Part shown: positions 5,477 to 11,803 of the stretch, in pieces
Layout: the number at the start of each line of letters is the position of its first letter
How positions within the stretch are numbered: the stretch's first letter is position 1
Origin: an uncultured Eubacteriaceae bacterium
GTDB taxonomy: Bacteria; Bacillota; Clostridia; Lachnospirales; CAG-274
Assembly: GCA_938042265.1 (NCBI GenBank)
Contig: CALIRN010000361.1
Span: forward strand, 1 to 11,803
DNA: 11,803 nucleotides
Direction of reading: 5' to 3'
Notes under the pieces: model-generated
Seen by the model: the letters and a program-made list of their open reading frames with translations, nothing else
Database searches by the model: none
What the model was told of the DNA's origin: nothing
Program-made: the position numbers and the translations under genes

Positions 5477-6385
5477 CTACAATTTTAATGTATTTCTTGG
5501 ATTGTTTTTTTGTAGGATTTCCCTTTGTTTACCCACGGAAACGTGGGTATATATCTGCGTGGTAGTAATAGAACTATGTCCAAGAATACTTTGAATATAC
5601 CTTATATCCACATTTTCGTCAAGCATCATAGTGGCAAAAGAGTGTCTGAACATATGTGGAGTAATATGTTGGGTTATTCTTGCCTTTTTTGCATAATCAT
5701 ATATGGCAAATCTCAGTGATTGTTCCGAAAGCCTTTTACCTAAACGATTAACAAACAAATAGTCACAGTGAAAATCTTTAACCCTAATATAATATTTTTG
5801 CAGGACAGCAACAACATCAGTATTCCCTATATATATAATTCTTTCCCTTGAGCCTTTGCCATATATTTTGATTGATACATTGCTCCATACAATATCATCT
5901 TTGTGGAGAGAGCATATTTCGGAAATTCGTGCTCCCGTAGAGAACATTAATTCTATAGCTGCTATATTTCTCAACGTATACAGATACTCTCTTGAAGAAA
6001 CCTCCGTATGTGCCAACTTATCATACATATACCGGAACAATTCGGATATAATTTCACAGGGAATAGTTTTAGGCAGTATTACAGGCTCTTTCAGCTTTGT
6101 TTTTATTTTATGAAAAGGGTTATATTCTATAATATCTTCACATTCCAAATAGGAACAGAACGCTTTAAGTGATGCAATTTTTCGTTTTGTTGTTTTGGGT
6201 TTAAAGTTCGATAGCTCACTTATATAGTTTAGCAATAACTGTTTTCCAAATTCAAGGTTGGTTTTATTGCAGTATTCTGTAAACTGTTTCAAGTCAATTT
6301 TGTATGCTTTAATTGTTTTGTCATTCAGCCCTTTGTTTTTCTTACAAAACTCAAGGTAAACTTTAATTTCTTTTTCCATATCCAT
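5477..6385 (-). CDS. XerC/D-like tyrosine recombinase, probable invertase of the switch
   Basis: The 302-residue site-specific recombinase has an N-terminal core-binding helical domain (about 1-95) and a C-terminal catalytic domain (about 105-295). All catalytic residues are present: R153 in STGARISE, K177 in YGKGSRER, H244 and R247 in HMFRHSF, H270 in LGHSSI, and nucleophile Y279 in TTQIYTHV. It lacks the extra arm-binding domain of conjugative-element integrases (about 400 residues), and its size suits simple invertases or Xer enzymes. I chose ATG 6385, which follows GAGGTG at 6 nt; a GTG at 6394 is part of that site. It ends 50 bp from the right repeat with no obvious terminator between, so its transcript could run on into the cassette. 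Adjacency suggests the repeats are its substrate. Confidence 0.93.
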   Translation of the reverse strand: MDMEKEIKVYLEFCKKNKGLNDKTIKAYKIDLKQFTEYCNKTNLEFGKQLLLNYISELSNFKPKTTKRKIASLKAFCSYLECEDIIEYNPFHKIKTKLKEPVILPKTIPCEIISELFRYMYDKLAHTEVSSREYLYTLRNIAAIELMFSTGARISEICSLHKDDIVWSNVSIKIYGKGSRERIIYIGNTDVVAVLQKYYIRVKDFHCDYLFVNRLGKRLSEQSLRFAIYDYAKKARITQHITPHMFRHSFATMMLDENVDIRYIQSILGHSSITTTQIYTHVSVGKQREILQKNNPRNTLKL

Positions 6386-6593
6386 AGTAGACACCTCATT
6401 ATATATAACTCTATAATAAGGTTATTAAAACCATGGATTTTGTCAATAAGTTTCTTGAATAAGATGATTGGTAATTACGTATTGCAGATATGTAAAATAA
6501 TGCAATAACACTTGTGTATGAAAAGCACTATTATGTGTCTTACCAAGAATGCAGACGCATAATAGTGCTCATATAATACTACCACTATTTTAA
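6386..6593. other. Intergenic region between recombinase and methylase-helicase gene
   Basis: This stretch should hold the recombinase promoter. On the minus strand a perfect TTGACA (6446-6441) is present, but no matching -10 box lies at normal spacing (a TATTAT sits 22 nt away), so the promoter is unresolved. The far end holds the long hairpin at 6524-6569. Base composition changes here, from AT-rich cargo to the less AT-rich conjugative-element gene, so an element or insertion boundary may lie nearby. Confidence 0.5.
6524..6569 (-). terminator. Long hairpin, probable terminator of the methylase-helicase gene
   Basis: AGCACTATTATGTGTCT (6524-6540) is complementary to 6553-6569 at 16 of 17 positions, the exception being a G-T type pair, with a 12-nt loop. 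On the minus strand it follows the stop of the helicase gene by about 25 nt and ends in four T. The T run is short, so the hairpin could instead be a structural element at a mobile-element boundary. Confidence 0.5.
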
Positions 6594-9500
6594 TTAAATT
6601 GCTATATCGTTGGTTTTGTTCTGTGTCTTGTCGACTGCGCTCTTTTCCGCCTTATCGTCAGCTGCCTCCTTATTTTCCATAGAAAGCTCCTTATTAAGAT
6701 AGGCAAGTCTTTCCTCCTTCTCTCGCAGCTCCTCAAGCTGTGGGAACGGCTTATCAACTTCCGCTTTTGCAATCTCAAGGTTATGCTTTACTTCTGCAAG
6801 GCTATTTTTTGCGGTTTCAAGCTTTTTAGGGATACTCTTTAAGGTGTTTTCAAGCCTTGTCAGGTTGCCGAAAGCGTCAGAGCTAAGTTCAAACTCGTGA
6901 GAAATTTCATTTTTAACATTTACCTTGAAACACTTGCTGAAGCTGTCAAAACTTGCAGATAATGCAAAGCCTTTATATGTACCCACAGGCTTTTCCTTTT
7001 GGTCGGGTCTTATTTGTCTGCAGCTTTCAAGAAAAGCTGTTGCAGCATCTTTTTTGTCGGTGTAAACCTTTCCGTCAACTGTCATCTGCACAAAATCCTC
7101 TGTTTTATTGTTTTCCGCAAGTGATATATCTTTTTCAAGTCCGCTTATACGCTCTGTAAGGCTCTGTATACGGTTTGGATAAGTTTCGGCTATATTCTTC
7201 TGCAAAATCCTCTTATTGTCCTTATATGCTCCATAAACAGTGTTAAGACGGCTTACCTCTATATCCAAATCCATTTTTTCTTTTATCATTGGATTGCCTG
7301 CACAAAGTGCTTTTATCTGTGCAAAACTGAGTACGGTTTCGTCAACATCTTCTGCTGACCTTGCAGGAGATTTGTCGGTCATAACCTGTGATATAAACCG
7401 CTGCTTGTTTTCCACAAGTTGGAATAAATAACTGTCAAATGTACCTTTGGTTACATAGTTGAATATATCAACCTCTGCATTGGTATTTCCCTGTCTGATT
7501 ATTCGACCGTTTCGCTGTTCCAAATCCGAAGGACGCCAGGGACAATCAAGATGATGCAAGGCTTTCAGCTTCTGCTGACAGTTTGTACCTGTACCCATTT
7601 TGCTTGTTGAACCAAGCAAAATTCTGACTTCTCCACTCCTTACCTTTGTAAACAACTTCTGTTTTTGCTCATCGGTTTTACAGTCGTGGATATAGGCTAT
7701 TTCCTCCGCAGGGATACTCTTTGCAATCAACTTATTTTTAATATCGTCATAAACATTAAAGCTGCCGTCATCCTTTGGTGTGGAAAGGTCACAGAAAATC
7801 ATCTGGGTACTTTTTTCATCCTCCGTATTTTTGTATATCTCATATACATTCCTGACACATTCGTTGGTCTTGCTGTTCTCGTAGTCAGGCAGCATATCAT
7901 TCATCAGCCTTTGGTCTAATGCCAGTTTTCTGCCGTCATTGGTTACGTTCAGCATATTGTCAACCTCTGAGGACACCATCTTTTTTCTGATTTTGTCTGC
8001 CCTTTCTGCAAGTCCGTCAACCATTTCTTTTTGAAAATCGCTTGCCTCCGTTACAACATTATGAAAGTTTGCTTTAGGTACAGGCAGATTAAGGCTTTCA
8101 GCCGTTTTTATATCTGCCATTTCCTTAAATATGTTCATCAATTCGGGAAGATTGAAAAACTTTGCAAACCTTGTTTTCATTTGGTATCCCTTTCCTTCAG
8201 GTGCTAATTCCAAAGAGATTTTTGTTTCCCCAAAGTTGCTTGCCCAAGCGTCAAAGTGATTTAAATCCTGTTCTTTCAGCTTTTCGTGCTGTAAATAGCT
8301 TTGCATAGTATAAAGCTCTGCCATACTGTTTGAGATAGGAGTTCCCGTTGCAAAAACAACACCCTTTGAGCCTGTAAGCTCGTCAAGGTATCTGCATTTC
8401 ATAGCTAAGTCCTCCGCTCGCTGTGATGCACTGCCTGCATTAATGCCTGATACATTTCTACCCATTTTGGTATTGAAAAATCTATTTTTGAAAAGATGTG
8501 CCTCATCAACATACAGCTTGTCAACACCAAGCTCCTCAAAGGTAATGGCTGTGTCCCTTTTATCATCATTGTTCAGCTTTTCAAGGGTTGTTTGCAGATT
8601 TTTTCTTGTGGTTTCAAGCTGCTTGACGGTTAAACCGCCGCCGTCAACAGCCTTTGCCGCCTCAATACAGGCAATAGTATCATTTATTTCATTTTCCAAA
8701 AACTGCATTTGTCTTTCCTTGGATAATGGTATCTTTTCAAGCTGCGTATGGGACAGAATAATTGCATCATAGTTGCCTGTTGCAATTCTTGAACAGAATT
8801 TTTCACGATTATCCTTTGAAAAGTCCTTTTCATTTGGCACTAATATATTTGCAGTGGGATATAACTGCAAAAACTCCTTTGCAACCTGATTTACTATGTG
8901 CTTTGGTACTACAAGCATTGATTTTGTGCAAAGTCCAAGCCTTTTGCTTTCCATAGCACTTGCAACCATTTCAAAGGTTTTGCCTGCACCAACGGAGTGA
9001 GCAAGAAGTGTATTTCCGCCGTAGAGTGTATGTGCAATGGCATTTATCTGATGAGGTCTTAACTTTATTTCAGGGTTAATGCCGCCAAAGGTTATATGAC
9101 TTCCGTCATACTCTCCGGGTCTTGTGGAATTAAATTTGTCATTGTATATTCGGCAAAGGTCATCTGTTCTTTCAAGGTCATTAAATATCCAATCGGCAAA
9201 TTTATTCTTGATAAGGTTTTGTTTTTCCTGTGCAAGCAAGGTTTCCTTTTCATTGAGTACGGCGTGTTTTCTGCCCTCTGCATCTTCTATATAGTCTTTA
9301 GATTTAATGTTTCCTCCAAAATGCGGTAAGCATTCATTCGGCTTGTGCCGTAGGTCTGTGAAACATTAAGGTTAAAACGGTCAATGGTTTTGTTGCTTAT
9401 GCCAAAGGTTGCTGTGTTGCTGTCATAATTCAGCACTATGGTCTGATTATCACCTGAGCTGCCACTTTCAAAAGGGTTTTTATCTGCATTTCGCCAAGGA

Positions 9501-11803
9501 CAGGTGGAACGGGAACGGATTGGTGTATCCAGCAATTCGTACATAAACTGCTCATAATATTTGGCAGGTATCCAAGACGAGCCAAGCTGAACAGAAATTT
9601 CGGATGGCTTTAAGTCAGGTGGAATAACCTCAGTCAGAGCCTGAACATTTATGTTGTACTTTTCGTTACTTTCTGCCCAATGCTTTGCTATTTCAAGCTT
9701 TTTCCTTATATTTCCCGACAAATATTCGTCAGCCGTTTCATATTGTGCTGTTAATGGGTTTTCAAAGATTACACCCTCAAGGTCTTTTATTATTTCTTCC
9801 TTTTCCTTACCACACAGCTTTGACATAAAATCCAAGTCAACTCTTGCTTTTTCGGATATTGATACAGTCAGAGCTTCGCTTGCCGTATCGGTATGTGTAA
9901 TGGGTACATAAGGCATAATGGTTCTTTTATCAAAAATATCTGCCTTGCTGATAAGTTCTCCTTTATCATTGACATTTTCAAGGGAAAGTAAAAGAGCAGA
10001 TGTATCATCTTCCCTGAACTGATTTTTATTTACCTTGTCAGATAACAAGCCAAATTTCTTTGTAAAATTATTATATTTGTTATCCAGTACAGCCTGCTTT
10101 GACTTTAATTCCTCATCACCGCAAAACTCCTTTTGTGATGTAATCAAATCCCTTAAAGCCTCGGAAATGCCAATCATACCTTTTATTCTTTCGGTTTTGG
10201 TCTTGTCGAAGCTCTGTTTTTCCATTTCGTCATTGTTGCGGAAATATACAGCATTATCAATAACCGTATAGCAGAAGTTTCTGTAATCCTGTGGGTTTAT
10301 ATCTGTTTCGGGTGCTTCTTCAACCTCATCAATAAGGCTGCCTATAAATTTTTCGGGGATTTCTCCCTTGATATTTTCAGTGGCATCATTCAGAAGCAGG
10401 GATAATTCCGTATCATTTGGCATACAGGTAACTTCCGTACCAAATCTGCCGCTGACCTCGGTCAAAGTGCCGCATATCATTTCAGGGTGATTGACAAAGT
10501 AATTGTTGACCTCTAAACCGTTTTCGGTTACACCGATATTTACCCAATCGGGCATATCTGTTTCCAAATCCCTTGGCTGTTCTCTTTTCTGTAAAAAGAT
10601 AATATCAGAGGTGACTTCTGTATTTGCCTCTGAAAAAGCATTATTCGGAAGTCTTATTGCACCCAATAAGTCAGCTCTTTCCGCTAAATACTCTCTTACG
10701 GAGCTGTCTTTTTTATCAAGAGTGCCTTTTGAAGTAATGAAAGCAACAACACCGCCCGTTCTTACCTTATCAAGTGACTTTTTAAAGAAAAAATCGTGTA
10801 TAAGGTCATTGCTTTTCAGCTCCTTATCAGTTACTCTGTAATTGCCAAAAGGAACATTACCGATAGCCACATCAAAGCTATTATCCTTAAATTTTGTTTT
10901 TTCAAAGCCTTTTATCTGGATATTGGCAGCAGGATACAGCTGTTTAGCAATTCGACCTGTAAGATTATCAAGCTCCACTCCGTAAATTTTTGTATTATCA
11001 GCCAAACTCTCAGGCAGACAGCCTAAAAATCTACCGTTTCCCATTGCAGGCTCTAAAACCCTACCGCCCTTAAAGCCTAAGTTTTCCAAGGCTTTATACA
11101 TTGCATTTATTATCATAGGCGAGGTATAGTGTGCGTTCAAAGTTGATGAACGGGCAGCATTATATTCGTTTGGGGTAAGCAGCTCTTTAAGTTCAATATA
11201 TTCACTCTGCCAATTAGTTTTTCGTGGGTCGAAAGCATCAGCAAGCCCACCCCAACCCACATATTTTGAAAGGATTTCCTGCTCTTCAGGTGTAGCGGTT
11301 CTGTTTTCGTTCTCAACTGCCATAAGGGTTTTAATGGCAGCAACATTGTTGCGGAAGTTTTCTTTTGCCGACAGTTTCTCAGTATGGGTATCCGTTATCT
11401 TAAAATTTTGCGGAGTATCGGCAGGTGCAAGGTTTATGTCCGAATTACTATTTTCATTGCGAATATTGCCAAGGTATGTACCTTTGTCGGCTGCATTAGT
11501 TTCCTTTGCCGCTTGCGTTGAGATGTATTTTTCCCATTCGGTAGTTTCCACACCAAACATACCTTTGTGATTTAAAATATCCTCCCTTGCATTAGCCTGA
11601 CCCTCGGTGTTATCCTCATAAAGCAGAAAAACAGGTAATTTATCATTGTCAAAAAGCTCTAAAGCTCTTTCCTCTGATATAGGCAACAGGCTGTTGTCGG
11701 TGTAGCCGTATTCATTTCGTTCTGCAATGCTGACGGCATCATCAGGCATATTGGAAAGAACAAGGTCTGACAAGGCCTTTTCGGTATCAATTATCTGAAA
11801 ATC
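6594..11803 (-). pseudogene. Giant N6-methylase/SNF2-like helicase of a Tn1549-type conjugative element, frameshifted and 5'-truncated by the window
   Basis: The gene is read in two frames. The upstream part (11803 to 9287, open to the window edge) has VGWGGL (about residue 182), NAHYTSP, LEPAMGNGRF (about 250) and NVPFG (about 316), a SAM-dependent adenine-methylase-like core. It ends ETLNLKTI at a TAG (9289-9287). The other part (about 9290 to 6594) continues with YIEDAEGRK, then helicase motifs counted from the TTG at 9239: HSVGAGKT (81-88), VDEAH (244-248), ATGTP (297-301), GTGTNCQ (549-555), QRNGRIIRQG (575-584), and a coiled-coil tail. Family members are single very large proteins carried by conjugative elements. 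The break matches a shift of -1 and is best explained by mutation. Whether the two halves still work as separate polypeptides is unknown; a TTG at 9239 has no clear ribosome binding site. Confidence 0.85.

Noticed and set aside
5530..5549. Perfect 8-bp hairpin with a 4-nt loop (GAAA on the plus strand)
   Set aside because: It falls inside the recombinase codons just after the catalytic tyrosine (THVSVGK), is not followed by a T run in the gene's direction, and is explained by codon choice.
8443..8772. Plus-strand open frames opposite the helicase, such as this 109-codon one
   Set aside because: They are antisense shadows of a gene with well-placed helicase motifs and have low-complexity products.
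9280..9300. Programmed ribosomal frameshift in the methylase-helicase
   Set aside because: The junction lacks a recognisable slippery heptamer, and the family is normally one continuous frame; a mutation is the simpler explanation.
1..11803. CRISPR array or tRNA genes
   Set aside because: No regularly spaced repeats and no tRNA-like cloverleaf sequences were noticed on either strand.

Overview
The window looks like accessory DNA from a low-GC Gram-positive bacterium, most likely an anaerobic Clostridia/gut Firmicutes. It shows strong GGAGG-type ribosome binding sites, AT-rich intergenic DNA, several TTG starts, and a giant methylase-helicase protein of the type carried by Tn1549-like integrative conjugative elements. 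Two zones can be seen. Positions 1 to about 6590 are very AT-rich cargo; 6594-11803 is a visibly less AT-rich conjugative-element backbone gene.

Left to right: a C-terminal tail of an unidentified gene (3-74). A three-gene + strand operon follows (254-2340), whose first two products match the Kiwa anti-phage system (membrane KwaA, then DUF4868 KwaB), with a third small membrane protein. Next is a 480-base gap with a promoter, a folded stretch and a strong intrinsic terminator, together a candidate small RNA of about 130 nt.

The most striking region is 2778-5427. A perfect 49-bp inverted repeat bounds a 2.65-kb segment holding two paralogous genes that point inward (A at 2825-3685 on +, B at 4531-5376 on -). 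A spermidine-synthase-like gene C (3675-4517, -) lies behind B. A palindromic two-way terminator sits in the middle. Each repeat carries the leader and ribosome binding site of the adjacent paralog. A XerC/D-like tyrosine recombinase gene (5477-6385, -) lies just outside the right repeat, and a good promoter (TTGAAT-N17-TATAAT) abuts that repeat pointing inward. I read this as an invertible expression switch. The fixed right-hand promoter would express either B plus C (the orientation here) or, after inversion, A. The function of A and B is not recognised.

The right part (6594-11803, -) is one long methylase-helicase gene, cut by the window edge at its 5' end and split by a frameshift near 9285-9290. 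The conjugative element may therefore be defective for this function. An imperfect hairpin that could act as its terminator lies at 6524-6569.
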